Below are positions 23,715 through 31,774 of a stretch of DNA of 64,000 nt, piece by piece. The position numbers and the translations under genes were made by a program. The stretch's first letter is position 1. Every line of letters begins with the position of its first letter. This DNA comes from an uncultured Eubacteriales bacterium (GTDB lineage Bacteria; Bacillota; Clostridia; Oscillospirales; Acutalibacteraceae). Under the pieces are notes generated by a model, which made no database searches, was not told where the DNA came from, and was given only the letters and a program-made list of their open reading frames with translations. The DNA lies in contig CAKSKA010000009.1 in the NCBI GenBank assembly GCA_934464615.1, positions 1-64,000 on the forward strand, written 5' to 3'.

Positions 23715-24302
23715 TTGAGGCTGTTAAAAAAATTAAACCGCGGTTTTGTACTTACCCTTGCGGTAATTATAGCCGTATCGGCGTATTTGGTATATCTTAA
23801 CGCCGCCCGCAAAAGCGACAGATCCGAAATTGAAAAATTAAACAGCGATTTCTTTGCGGCTTATTCCCGGGCAATGACTCTGCCCGATGCCGTAATGGCT
23901 AAGGAAGGTCTTAAGGAAAAGGATTTTGACGCGCTTGCCGCCGAGAATATGAAGGAGCTTAAAACATATTTTGCCGATAACGAACTTTGCGGCAAGTATA
24001 CGCAAAATGCGCTTTCCGACATTTACGAAAAGCAATACACGGCAAAAAAGGCGGTAGCGGAATGTACGGTTACCGTTGCGCGCATAAACAACTACAATTT
24101 TAACGCGGATTTTGCCTCTGCGGATGTAAGCGTGAATGTAATTTATTCCGGTCCTGCAAGCATACGCGGCAACATAGGCGAAACTTCGTCCGACCGCTTT
24201 TCATCCTCGGAGAGTATGGCTTTCCAAAAAACTGACAGCGGTTGGAAAATATTCTACTTTACCGGTCAGATAATGTACGGCAACGATAAATTTATAGGTT
24301 AG
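23715..24302 (+). CDS. Membrane-anchored protein encoded with an ABC exporter, unknown
   Basis: A 195-residue protein with one N-terminal membrane segment (about 10-28) and a soluble outer domain. There is no lipobox and no recognised domain. The outer part is mixed: helical around LNSDFFAAYSRAMTLPDAVMA and strand-rich near the end (SGWKIFYFTGQIMYG), like small NTF2-type domains. The start is TTG 23715, with AAAGGA nine bases upstream. It is the first gene of an operon with the ABC ATPase 15 bases downstream, so it may assist that exporter. Confidence 0.7.
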   Translation: MRLLKKLNRGFVLTLAVIIAVSAYLVYLNAARKSDRSEIEKLNSDFFAAYSRAMTLPDAVMAKEGLKEKDFDALAAENMKELKTYFADNELCGKYTQNALSDIYEKQYTAKKAVAECTVTVARINNYNFNADFASADVSVNVIYSGPASIRGNIGETSSDRFSSSESMAFQKTDSGWKIFYFTGQIMYGNDKFIG

Positions 24303-24317
24303 GCAGGTGACACCGAT

Positions 24318-25244
24318 ATGGAAAAATTACTTGAAATTAAACATCTTTCAAAAAGTTTCGGCAAACGCAAGGTAATAGACGATGTTTCCTTTGACGTTTA
24401 CGGAGGAGAGGTATTCGGATTTTTAGGTCCCAACGGTGCCGGAAAGACGACCACCATTAAAATGGTAATGGGATTTTTGTTTGCCGACAGCGGTGAAATT
24501 AAAATTAACGGAATAAACGTTAAAAAGGACTACGAAAAAGCCATGTCCTACCTTGGCGGAATAGTGGAAAATCCCGAAATGTACAAATATTTAAGCGGCA
24601 GGAAAAATATAGAAATGTATGCCCGCATACACGATAATGTACCGAAGGAGCGCGTTGACGAAGTTATAAACACCGTAGGAATGAGTGCGCGCGCAAACGA
24701 AAAAATACGCAGATATTCCCTTGGTATGAAACAGCGCATAGGTCTGGCGCAGGCACTTGTACACAAACCAAAAGTGCTTATTCTGGATGAGCCGACAAAC
24801 GGGCTTGATCCTGCCGGAATAAAGGAATTGCGCGATATATTAAAACATCTTGCCCATGAAGAAGGCATAGCCGTTATTGTATCCAGCCATATGCTGTCCG
24901 AAATGCAGCTTATGTGCGACAGAGTAGGTATAATAACCGACGGTCACCTTATAGGCGTTAAAACGGTGGACGAACTTGTAAACCACACACAGACGGGCGA
25001 ATACACATTTATAATGAAAAGTGACGCCGACAGCGCCTATGCATTGTTTAAACAAAAGTATCCGAATCACAAAGCGGAAATTGACGGTGAAAAACTTACC
25101 GTTTACGCGGCGGAAACCGACATACCCGAAATTAACAGACTTTTTGCGGAAAGCGGTCTTAATGTATACGGCATAGAAAAAAGCGGCGCATCCCTTGAAG
25201 AAGCGTTTTTAAGTATTACGGGAGGAGGTCTTGACATTGCGTAA
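24318..25244 (+). CDS. ABC transporter ATP-binding protein (BcrA/CcmA type)
   Basis: A 308-residue ATPase of an ABC-2 type exporter. Walker A is GPNGAGKTT (37-45), the signature is YSLGMKQRIGLAQAL, Walker B is VLILDEPTNGLDP, and the H-loop is VSSHML. The C-terminal extension (about 215-308) is the usual DUF4162-like region. BcrA-like ATPases often export bacitracin-type peptides, but the substrate here is unknown. It overlaps the permease start by a few bases. Confidence 0.9.
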   Translation: MEKLLEIKHLSKSFGKRKVIDDVSFDVYGGEVFGFLGPNGAGKTTTIKMVMGFLFADSGEIKINGINVKKDYEKAMSYLGGIVENPEMYKYLSGRKNIEMYARIHDNVPKERVDEVINTVGMSARANEKIRRYSLGMKQRIGLAQALVHKPKVLILDEPTNGLDPAGIKELRDILKHLAHEEGIAVIVSSHMLSEMQLMCDRVGIITDGHLIGVKTVDELVNHTQTGEYTFIMKSDADSAYALFKQKYPNHKAEIDGEKLTVYAAETDIPEINRLFAESGLNVYGIEKSGASLEEAFLSITGGGLDIA

Positions 25245-26832
25245 AATATTTGCATTATGGCAAAACGAGATGTTAAAGGTAACCAAAAAAGTAAGTATGC
25301 TGGTGCTTTTAATTCTTATGGTTCCGGCGGTGCTCGGCATAGGCGGATTCTTTAAAATAATAGAAAAGATAGATTCATCCTATGCTTACTACAGAACCGA
25401 CGATTACTATACAAGCGACGAATATTACAAAGAAATCTCGGAATCTTTTAAAATTAAAGATACCGAAGCCAAACAAAAACAAACCGAATATAAAAACGCC
25501 GCAGCCGCACTTGAGGCGGCATATGCAAACGTCGGTGACATATCGTCGCTTGAAAAAAAGGTAAACGACGCCTCATCGGCTTTTGAGTCTGCCGTGGGCG
25601 ATGCAGCATCGGCAAAAAACGAACTCACGCAGGTCGAATTATGCAAAAAATACAAGATAGAAACAAACAACAACGGTTATCTTGCATCTCTTGTGTTTGA
25701 TGCATCGTCCGCAGAGTCCGAAATTTACGAACTTTCATTTGACGCCGACGCAAACAAAAAGGAAATAGAGCGAAACCAAGCCCGTATTGACAGGGCAAAG
25801 GATATAATGGAAAGAAAATCCTACAAGGATTATATTGCTTTAAAGTCCGAAGATATAAAAAGCCAAAAACTGCCCGAGCAGGAAGAAAAGATTTACCTTG
25901 AAACGCTTGAACTTAAACTCAAATACGATCCGGACGGAATAAATCTGGGCAGCGAATTCAATTCGGCTCTGGACACTGTGGAAACGTATAAAAAATCCCT
26001 TTTGGACAACATAAATTATACCGTAACCCCTAACGTTCCGCTCTCGGTCGAACAAAAAGAGGATATACAAAATTCCCTGCTTGTTATGTACAAAAAACTC
26101 GATGACAAAATTATAGTTCCGAATGCGGACGGTGACAATTATTTTGACTACAAGCCGATTGCCGTATCCGCAATGCAGTCGGTTGCAATGTCCGTAGTTC
26201 TGATTTTAATGATAATTACCGCCGGCGGCAGCATTTCGCAGGAAATTTCGTCGGGCTCAATAAAATCGCTTATCATTTCCCCCACGCGACGCTGGAAGAT
26301 ATTTACCGCAAAAGCGCTGTCAATACTTACAGTAGGTATTATTGCAACCGTTGCGGCGGCGGTCTTGTCTACGGCGGGCGCGTATATATGGTTCGGCGGC
26401 AACGCACTTACGCCTTATGTTTACGCGTCCGGCGGTACCGCACATAAAATTCCTGCAGTTTTATATGCGTTTGCTTCCTGTTTTACAGACCTTATTCCCA
26501 TAATAGTATACTCGGCATTTGCGTTTATGCTGTCCGTAATAACACGCAACACGGCGGCGTCGGTTTCGGTACCTATAGCGATATACTTTTTGGGCTCTAC
26601 GGCATTTACCATCCTTACAAAATTCGTCAGCGGAGAATGGCTTAAATTCCTGCCGTTTATGAATTTGGATTTTACAAAAGCCATATTCCCGAATTCCGAT
26701 TTAAGCGAAATGATTTCCGGAATTTCGGTAGCTGCGTCGCCGTCGCTTACATTTTCCGTAATATATGTTGCGGTGCTTATGCTGTGTATGCTTTATACCG
26801 CGTTCGATTCCTTTACAAGACGCGATATTTAA
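25237..26832 (+). CDS. ABC-2 type permease with large extracytoplasmic loop
   Basis: A 531-residue permease. One membrane segment near the N-terminus (about 15-35) is followed by a long outer region of about 270 residues that is Lys/Glu/Ala-rich and probably coiled coil (around 70-200). A cluster of five segments follows (about 305-525). SISQEISSGSIKSLIISPTRRWK is typical of ABC-2 exporters. TTG 25237 is preferred because GGAGGAGG lies eight bases upstream; TTG 25231 would leave only two. It pairs with the ATPase gene it overlaps. Confidence 0.85.
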   Translation: MRKIFALWQNEMLKVTKKVSMLVLLILMVPAVLGIGGFFKIIEKIDSSYAYYRTDDYYTSDEYYKEISESFKIKDTEAKQKQTEYKNAAAALEAAYANVGDISSLEKKVNDASSAFESAVGDAASAKNELTQVELCKKYKIETNNNGYLASLVFDASSAESEIYELSFDADANKKEIERNQARIDRAKDIMERKSYKDYIALKSEDIKSQKLPEQEEKIYLETLELKLKYDPDGINLGSEFNSALDTVETYKKSLLDNINYTVTPNVPLSVEQKEDIQNSLLVMYKKLDDKIIVPNADGDNYFDYKPIAVSAMQSVAMSVVLILMIITAGGSISQEISSGSIKSLIISPTRRWKIFTAKALSILTVGIIATVAAAVLSTAGAYIWFGGNALTPYVYASGGTAHKIPAVLYAFASCFTDLIPIIVYSAFAFMLSVITRNTAASVSVPIAIYFLGSTAFTILTKFVSGEWLKFLPFMNLDFTKAIFPNSDLSEMISGISVAASPSLTFSVIYVAVLMLCMLYTAFDSFTRRDI

Positions 26833-26833
26833 G

Positions 26834-26862
26834 TTGACAAAAAAACTGCATATTTGTATAAT
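26834..26862 (+). promoter_or_regulatory. galT promoter
   Basis: TTGACA (26834-26839), 17-bp spacer, TATAAT (26857-26862). Both hexamers are consensus. It begins two bases after the permease stop. Confidence 0.88.
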
Positions 26863-26913
26863 AATATGATGGTAGTGAAAACTGCCGTCATATTTTTTAC
26901 GGAGTGAAATAAA

Positions 26914-28404
26914 GTGATTTACAACAGCATTGCAAAATTGGTTGCATACGGACTTGAAAAGGATTTTTATAAACCGCAGGATAAAATTTATATTACAAAT
27001 AAAATTTTAGACGCGTTGCATCTTGATACATATGAAGAACCGGAAACGGAATATAAAAATATCGATCTTGAATCAACGCTTAAAGAACTGCTGGATTATG
27101 CGGTTGAAAAGGGTATTATAGAAGATTCCACCGTATATCGTGATTTGTTTGATACACGTCTTATGGGACTTTTGCTGCCGCTGCCGAGTACCGTAACGCA
27201 AAAGTTTTACGAGCTTTACAAGGTGTCGCCCAAAGCCGCGACGGATTATTTTTATAAATTCAGCTGCGACAGCGACTACATACGCCGTTACAGGATAAAA
27301 AAAGACGTTAAATGGGTTACCGCCACCGAATACGGCGACCTTGACATTACAATAAATCTTTCAAAGCCGGAAAAAGATCCCAAAGCCATCGCCGCCGCAA
27401 AGGCCGCACCGCAAAACGGATACCCAAAATGCCTGCTTTGCAAGGAAAACGAGGGTTACGCCGGCAGAATAAACAGCCCCGCAAGGCAAAATCACAGGAT
27501 TCAGCCGGTAACTATCAATAACCAACCGTGGATGTTCCAATATTCTCCGTATGTTTATTATAACGAGCATTGCATTGTATTCAATTCCAAGCATACTCCA
27601 ATGTCAATTAACAATGATACATTTGTAAAATTGTTTGATTTTGTAAAGTTGTTTCCGCATTATTTTGTAGGTTCAAACGCGGACCTGCCGATTGTAGGCG
27701 GCTCCATTTTAAGCCACGATCACTTCCAGGGCGGACATTATACATTTGCAATGGCAAAAGCCCCGATTGAACATCCCCTTACCTTTGCGGGATTTGAGGA
27801 TGTTAAAGCGGGAACGGTCAAATGGCCTATGTCAGTAATAAGACTTTGTGCAAATGATACCGACAGAATTATAGCCCTTGCACGAAAGATTCTTGCCGCA
27901 TGGCGCGGTTATACGGATGAGGACGCATTTATTTTTGCACAGACAGACGGTGTACCGCACAACACAATAACGCCTATTGCGCGCAAAAACGGTGAGAATT
28001 TTGAACTTGACCTTGTATTGCGCAACAATATAACAACACCCGAACACCCCCTCGGCGTTTATCATCCGCATGCGGAACTTCATCACATTAAAAAAGAAAA
28101 TATCGGTCTTATAGAGGTTATGGGACTGGCTGTTTTACCCTCCCGTCTTAAAAATGAGATGGCACTGCTTAAAACAGCGCTTGTAAACGGCACGGATATA
28201 CACGACGATCCGATTCTTTCAAAACATGCGCCGTGGACCGAAATGCTGCGTAAAAAATACAAAGATATAAACGAAGAAAACGCGGACAAAATACTGAAAG
28301 ACGAAATAGGCTTGGTATTTATGAAGACGCTTGAGGACGCCGGTGTTTACAAACGAACACCCGAAGGTATTGCGGCATTTATTAAATTTGCCGAAAGCGT
28401 ATAA
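26914..28404 (+). CDS. galT: UDP-glucose-hexose-1-phosphate uridylyltransferase, class II
   Basis: Leloir pathway enzyme exchanging galactose 1-phosphate with UDP-glucose. Length 496 and sequence fit the Firmicutes class II family, not the roughly 350-residue E. coli type. The N-terminal IYNSIAKLVAYGLEKDFY, central CLLCKENEGYAGRINSPARQNHR, GGSILSHDHFQGGHYTFAMAKAP and late YHPHAELHHIKKENIGLIEVMGLAVLP are family blocks. The catalytic HDHFQGG segment is intact. The start is GTG 26914 after GGAGTG. No galK or galE is nearby. Confidence 0.94.
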   Translation: MIYNSIAKLVAYGLEKDFYKPQDKIYITNKILDALHLDTYEEPETEYKNIDLESTLKELLDYAVEKGIIEDSTVYRDLFDTRLMGLLLPLPSTVTQKFYELYKVSPKAATDYFYKFSCDSDYIRRYRIKKDVKWVTATEYGDLDITINLSKPEKDPKAIAAAKAAPQNGYPKCLLCKENEGYAGRINSPARQNHRIQPVTINNQPWMFQYSPYVYYNEHCIVFNSKHTPMSINNDTFVKLFDFVKLFPHYFVGSNADLPIVGGSILSHDHFQGGHYTFAMAKAPIEHPLTFAGFEDVKAGTVKWPMSVIRLCANDTDRIIALARKILAAWRGYTDEDAFIFAQTDGVPHNTITPIARKNGENFELDLVLRNNITTPEHPLGVYHPHAELHHIKKENIGLIEVMGLAVLPSRLKNEMALLKTALVNGTDIHDDPILSKHAPWTEMLRKKYKDINEENADKILKDEIGLVFMKTLEDAGVYKRTPEGIAAFIKFAESV

Positions 28405-28411
28405 AAAACAC

Positions 28412-28440
28412 TTGATTTTTAGGTTGTAAGTCTGTATAAT
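28412..28440 (+). promoter_or_regulatory. Promoter of tRNA-Ser
   Basis: TTGATT (28412-28417), 17-bp spacer, TATAAT (28435-28440), 18 bases before the tRNA. Confidence 0.75.
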
Positions 28441-28458
28441 AGACAAGCAACCTGTTTT

Positions 28459-28551
28459 GGAGATGTCGCCTAGTCCGGTCGAGGGCGCACGATTGGAAAT
28501 CGTGTAACTGTTAATCGCAGTTCGAGAGTTCGAATCTCTCCATCTCCGCCA
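28459..28551 (+). tRNA. tRNA-Ser (GGA anticodon)
   Basis: A 93-base type II tRNA. The acceptor stem GGAGATG pairs with CATCTCC, followed by G and encoded CCA. The anticodon arm is ACGATTGGAAATCGT with anticodon GGA, reading UCC/UCU. The long variable arm and the TTCGAAT T-loop are clear. A promoter lies upstream and a terminator downstream, so it is transcribed alone. Confidence 0.96.
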
Positions 28552-28582
28552 TAATATAGGGACAAAATAAATGTCTCCTGCG

Positions 28583-28610
28583 AAAAGTCCGATTATATCG
28601 GACTTTTTTT
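28583..28610 (+). terminator. Terminator after tRNA-Ser
   Basis: AAAAGTCCGAT pairs with ATCGGACTTTT around a three-base loop, ending in a run of T. Confidence 0.92.
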
Positions 28611-28811
28611 GTTGTCCGAATACCGCCTTTTACCCGGTGAAAGTTTCATTGCGATGGATTTTTTAACCGTTTTATGTTATAATCAACTCAATAAATCGGA
28701 ATTTGCAATTACGGGAGAGCATAGAATTATGGTCAATAAAAGATATTATGAAAAACTCGGCGGTTTGCCGAATTGAACAAATATACAAAGCCGCTGATTT
28801 TCATTTGAAAA
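28611..28811. other. Intergenic region with a miniature transcription unit
   Basis: No normal gene. A TATAAT (28678-28683) with a poor -35, then GGGAG and a 15-codon open frame (28729-28776), then a long hairpin (28787-28823). It may be a remnant of a truncated gene next to the tRNA, or a leader-like unit. Confidence 0.35.
28729..28776 (+). CDS. Possible 15-codon peptide or truncated gene start
   Basis: ATG with GGGAG about 12 bases upstream, encoding MVNKRYYEKLGGLPN and then TGA. It has no recognisable homologue at this length. It could be the preserved 5' end of a gene whose remainder was deleted, given the fragment on the opposite strand nearby. Confidence 0.25.
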   Translation: MVNKRYYEKLGGLPN

Positions 28812-28823
28812 TCAAGCGGCTTT
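28787..28823. terminator. Long hairpin, terminator-like
   Basis: AAAGCCGCTGATTTTCA pairs with TGAAAATCAAGCGGCTTT with one bulged base and a two-base loop. The T-runs are weak on both sides. On the minus strand the open fragment at 28812-28960 stops inside it. Confidence 0.55.
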
Positions 28824-28960
28824 CACGTTTTCGGGAACGATAAAAAGCATAAACCTGCCGAACGGAACAATCTGTATGGCAAAAGTAAAATCATGCGGTT
28901 TGCCGATTATGCCGTCCGGCAGTGCTGTGGTAATTCCGATAACTGCTGCCGGTCGGTTTC
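28812..28960 (-). pseudogene. Possible C-terminal remnant of a gene
   Basis: The minus-strand frame reads GNRPAAVIGITTALPDGIIG, then PHDFTFAIQIVPFGRFMLF and IVPENVKAA before a stop inside the following hairpin. It looks protein-like, but the frame has no start of its own and upstream overlaps the Fe-S protein gene in another frame. I do not recognise the family. A stop placed inside a terminator is typical of a real gene end, so a deletion fused to the Fe-S gene is a reasonable guess. Confidence 0.3.
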
Positions 28961-29671
28961 CTAATCGAGTATATTTCCGTCCGTGGAAATAGTTACGACC
29001 TGCCACGGAATGAATTTTCCGCTGTTCTGTAAAGCGGTTTTCGCTGCGTGCTCCAATCCGCCGCAGCACGGAACCTCCATACGCACGACGGTCACACTTT
29101 TAATGTCATTATTGCGAATAATTTCAGTGAGCTTCTCGGAATAATCCACGCTATCCAATTTAGGACAGCCGACAAGCGTAATGTGTCCCTTTATGAAGCG
29201 CTCATGGAATGCGGCATAGGCATATGCCGTGCAGTCGGCGGCGATAAGCAGCTTCGCACCGTCAAAGTAAGGTGCGTTTACGGGAACGAGTTTGATTTGT
29301 ACCGGCCACTGCGAAAGGCGGCTTTGTGCCGCGGCAGGAGCAGTCTCAACGTCAGACGGCTCTGTGTGTCGTATCGTTTTCATCCGTGTTCCCGGACAGC
29401 CACCGTGAAGGTGCATCCCCTCATGCTGCATCTTTTTCTGCTTATTTGCCAGCACTGCGGCCTCGTCATAAGCGGCAGCTTCGCGTTCTACAAATGAGAT
29501 AGCCCCGGTGGGACAAGCGGGCAGACAGTCGCCCAAACCGTCGCAGTAGTCATCCCGCATCAGTTGCGCTTTCCCATCCACCATGGCAATAGCGCCCTCA
29601 TGACAGGCGGCGGCGCAAGCACCGCAGCCGTTGCATTTTTCCTGATCTATCTCAATAATTCTTCTTTTCAT
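28961..29671 (-). CDS. Ferredoxin-type 4Fe-4S protein with C-terminal domain
   Basis: A 236-residue iron-sulfur protein. The N-terminal dicluster domain has a full first motif (C13-x2-C16-x2-C19-x3-C23, then CHEGAI) and a second that reads CDGLGDCLPACPTGAI, so one expected Cys is missing. A HGGCPG segment follows (about 93-98). The C-terminal part (about 130-236, LIAADCTAYAYAAFHERFIKG and VRMEVPCCGGL) has further cysteines. Such proteins occur beside Crp/Fnr regulators in Clostridia, often in hydroxylamine/NO-response loci. It diverges from the Crp/Fnr gene and has no partner reductase here. Confidence 0.85.
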   Translation of the reverse strand: MKRRIIEIDQEKCNGCGACAAACHEGAIAMVDGKAQLMRDDYCDGLGDCLPACPTGAISFVEREAAAYDEAAVLANKQKKMQHEGMHLHGGCPGTRMKTIRHTEPSDVETAPAAAQSRLSQWPVQIKLVPVNAPYFDGAKLLIAADCTAYAYAAFHERFIKGHITLVGCPKLDSVDYSEKLTEIIRNNDIKSVTVVRMEVPCCGGLEHAAKTALQNSGKFIPWQVVTISTDGNILD

Positions 29672-29716
29672 AATTGTGCCTCCTTGCTTTTCTGCCTATA
29701 TTATAGTATAATAAAA

Positions 29717-29742
29717 TCAACAAGTCTGTTGAATATTCAACA
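29717..29742. promoter_or_regulatory. Palindromic operator between Fe-S protein and Crp/Fnr genes
   Basis: Perfect 16-bp palindrome TGTTGAATATTCAACA (29727-29742), preceded by another TCAACA (29717-29722) that pairs with TGTTGA. The half-site is thus present three times. A TATAAT (29707-29712) lies just left. Autoregulation and control of the divergent gene by the Crp/Fnr protein is inferred. Confidence 0.6.
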
Positions 29743-29756
29743 AAAGAGGATTTTTT

Positions 29757-30419
29757 ATGAAAAAATTTTTATCCGTTCTTCGCTCGTCTCAGCTTTTCTC
29801 CGGCATTTCCGAAGATGAACTTACAGCCATGCTGTCCTGCCTTGGCACAAGAAAAGAAGATTTTCCGAAAGGAACCTTTGTACTGCGAGCCGGAGATACA
29901 GTAGATTCGATCGGCCTTGTGCTGTCGGGAAGTGTTCTGATTATACAGGAGGACATTTGGGGAAACCGCAATATTCTCTCCAAAGCAGGACCGGGACAGA
30001 CATTTGCCGCCGCATATGCCTGTGCCCCCGGTTCCAGACTGAATGCAGGCGTATTAGCGGAAACACCCGTCACCGTAATTTTCCTTAATGTAAAGCGCAT
30101 CCTTGACGTGTGTCCGTCCGCCTGCACACACCACAACCGAATCATCCGAAACCTACTGAGTGAACTTGCAGAGAAAAATCTGCGATTCAATGAAAAACTC
30201 ACACATATGGGACAGCGTACCACAAGGTCAAAAATTATGTCCTATCTTTCCGCCGAGGCTCAGCGGCGCGGAAAATACGAATTTGACATTCCTTTTTCAA
30301 GGCAGCAGCTTGCGGATTATCTTGCAGTTGAGCGCAGCGGGCTGTCATCGGAGCTTGGAAAGATGAAAAAGGACGGACTCCTCGATTACCGCAAAAGTCA
30401 TTTTATTTTAAAGGTGTAA
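29757..30419 (+). CDS. Crp/Fnr-family transcriptional regulator
   Basis: A 220-residue regulator with an N-terminal cyclic-nucleotide-binding-like barrel (FSGISEDELTAMLSCLG, then GTFVLRAGDTVDSIGLVLSGSVLI) and a C-terminal winged helix (SRQQLADYLAVERSGLSSELGKMKKDGLLDYRKSHFIL). It lacks an Fnr-type cysteine cluster at the N-terminus, although Cys residues occur near 25, 95 and 125. The effector is unknown. It diverges from the Fe-S protein gene across an 85-base region with a palindrome. AGAGGA precedes the ATG. Confidence 0.9.
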   Translation: MKKFLSVLRSSQLFSGISEDELTAMLSCLGTRKEDFPKGTFVLRAGDTVDSIGLVLSGSVLIIQEDIWGNRNILSKAGPGQTFAAAYACAPGSRLNAGVLAETPVTVIFLNVKRILDVCPSACTHHNRIIRNLLSELAEKNLRFNEKLTHMGQRTTRSKIMSYLSAEAQRRGKYEFDIPFSRQQLADYLAVERSGLSSELGKMKKDGLLDYRKSHFILKV

Positions 30420-30487
30420 CAGGGCTTTAAACTACCATACTAAAAAATTTTACAGACCTTTTAAAATAAATTTATTTAATTATGTTC

Positions 30488-30516
30488 TTGACATAATTTA
30501 CAAAATATGTTATTGT
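30488..30516 (+). promoter_or_regulatory. Promoter of the DUF3793-flavodoxin unit
   Basis: TTGACA (30488-30493), 17-bp spacer, TATTGT (30511-30516). The first dyad starts nine bases after the -10. Confidence 0.65.
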
Positions 30517-30524
30517 ATTCATGC

Positions 30525-30588
30525 AGTTAGCCGTGTCTAACTAAAGACACGGCTTTGCTTGCCTTCTTTAGTTAGCATATGCTAACTA
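30525..30588. promoter_or_regulatory. Two AGTTAG-N6-CTAACT operator-like dyads
   Basis: Dyads at 30525-30542 and 30570-30587 have identical half-sites, centre to centre 45 bp. The second extends to a perfect 20-bp palindrome, TAGTTAGCATATGCTAACTA (30569-30588). The TTAGC-N-GCTAA form resembles MarR-family sites. AGCCGTGTCT/AGACACGGCT (30529-30554) forms a hairpin through the first dyad. No MarR-type gene is nearby. Confidence 0.6.
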
Positions 30589-30710
30589 GTTGTCGGTAAT
30601 TCGCATACTTAACTTTATTTTGCAAACAATAATATTTGAAAGTAAAAACCATTGCGGCAAAAATTTTAAGTATATTTTGCTTTGCAATAAACCAAAAACG
30701 GAGGATAAAA

Positions 30711-31313
30711 TTGTCGGAAGAAGCAATTATCAAGCACTGTTCCCCAACGCTTGCAGGATTAAAAACCGGAAATATGTTCACATACCCTTATAAAAACGCA
30801 GATGAAATGCGCTGTGCTGTCCGTCATTGGAACAAAATACTGTCCCGCAGGGGATTGCGCATTTTACCGTTAAGGTATTTTAATAACAAAGCGCTGATAT
30901 ACCTTTACCGTCCGTCAGATCTTTCAAAGGATTTGCAAAATGCCGCAGCATGCAATATTCTCCGCAAATGCGGATACGGTGTGTGCGCGCCGAATATATG
31001 TGTTGCAAAACTTGCAAAACGTATGGCGGAATACAAGGAATTTCCGCACGAAATAGGATTGTTCCTCGGCTATCCGCCGGAAGATGTACGCGGTTTTATA
31101 GAAAACAAAGCAGGGCATTGCAAATATGTAGGATATTGGAAAGTTTACGGCGATGAAGCCGCAGCAAAAAAGACGTTTGCAAAATACAGAAAATGTACGC
31201 AAATTTATACCGAACAGCACACAGAGGGTAAAAATATCGAACGGCTGATTGTGCCTGCCCGAAAAACAGGCAATAAGGCAACGGGTGTGACAAAATATAA
31301 CGCGTCGCACTGA
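30711..31313 (+). CDS. DUF3793 family protein
   Basis: A 200-residue soluble protein of a Clostridia family with unknown function. Typical segments are LAGLKTGNMFTYPY, LYRPSDLSKDL, FPHEIGLFLGYPPEDVRGFIENKAG and the basic end. Several cysteines are present (HC, ACNIL, KCGYGVCAPNIC) but not in a known cluster pattern. The start is TTG 30711 with GGAGG about eight bases upstream. Homologues are commonly paired with flavodoxins, as here (18 bases apart), suggesting a link to iron or redox metabolism. Confidence 0.85.
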   Translation: MSEEAIIKHCSPTLAGLKTGNMFTYPYKNADEMRCAVRHWNKILSRRGLRILPLRYFNNKALIYLYRPSDLSKDLQNAAACNILRKCGYGVCAPNICVAKLAKRMAEYKEFPHEIGLFLGYPPEDVRGFIENKAGHCKYVGYWKVYGDEAAAKKTFAKYRKCTQIYTEQHTEGKNIERLIVPARKTGNKATGVTKYNASH

Positions 31314-31331
31314 CAGAAAGGGAGTATAATA

Positions 31332-31754
31332 ATGAGTAAAATAGCTGTAGTTTATTGGAGTGGTACCGGAAATACACAGGCAATGGCAGAAGCCGTAGCC
31401 GACGGTGCAAAGTCGGCCGGTGCGGAGGTTTCTTTATTTACCTGCACCGAATTTGATGCCGGAACGGCGGACTCTTTTGATGCAATAGCATTCGGTTGTC
31501 CGGCAATGGGCGACGAAGTTTTGGAAGAAAGCGAATTTTTACCCGTGTTTGAGTCCTGCGAGGGCAAATTAAAAGGTAAAAAAATCGCGCTTTTCGGTTC
31601 TTACGGATGGGGCGACGGCGAATGGATGCGTAACTGGGAAGAAACCTGCAAAGCAGACGGCGCGGTTTTGGCATGCGATTCCGTAATATGCAACGACGCA
31701 CCGGACGGCAGTGCCGTCGACGATTGTAAAAACCTTGGAAAAGCGTTAGTTTGA
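31332..31754 (+). CDS. Flavodoxin
   Basis: A 140-residue FMN electron carrier. The phosphate-binding loop SGTGNT lies at 10-15. FGCPAMGDEVLEE and LFGSYGWGDGEWM are the two isoalloxazine-contact loops. The length matches short-chain flavodoxins of clostridia. It is cotranscribed with the DUF3793 gene and ends at a long palindromic terminator. Replacement of ferredoxin under iron limitation is the usual role. Confidence 0.93.
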   Translation: MSKIAVVYWSGTGNTQAMAEAVADGAKSAGAEVSLFTCTEFDAGTADSFDAIAFGCPAMGDEVLEESEFLPVFESCEGKLKGKKIALFGSYGWGDGEWMRNWEETCKADGAVLACDSVICNDAPDGSAVDDCKNLGKALV

Positions 31755-31774
31755 GTTTTTGAATATGAAAATCC

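Larger units (their letters stand above)
30420..30710. other. AT-rich regulatory region before the DUF3793 gene
   Basis: No gene. It holds a promoter (30488-30516), two identical dyads (30525-30542 and 30570-30587) and a stable hairpin (30529-30554) that overlaps the first dyad. Confidence 0.6.
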
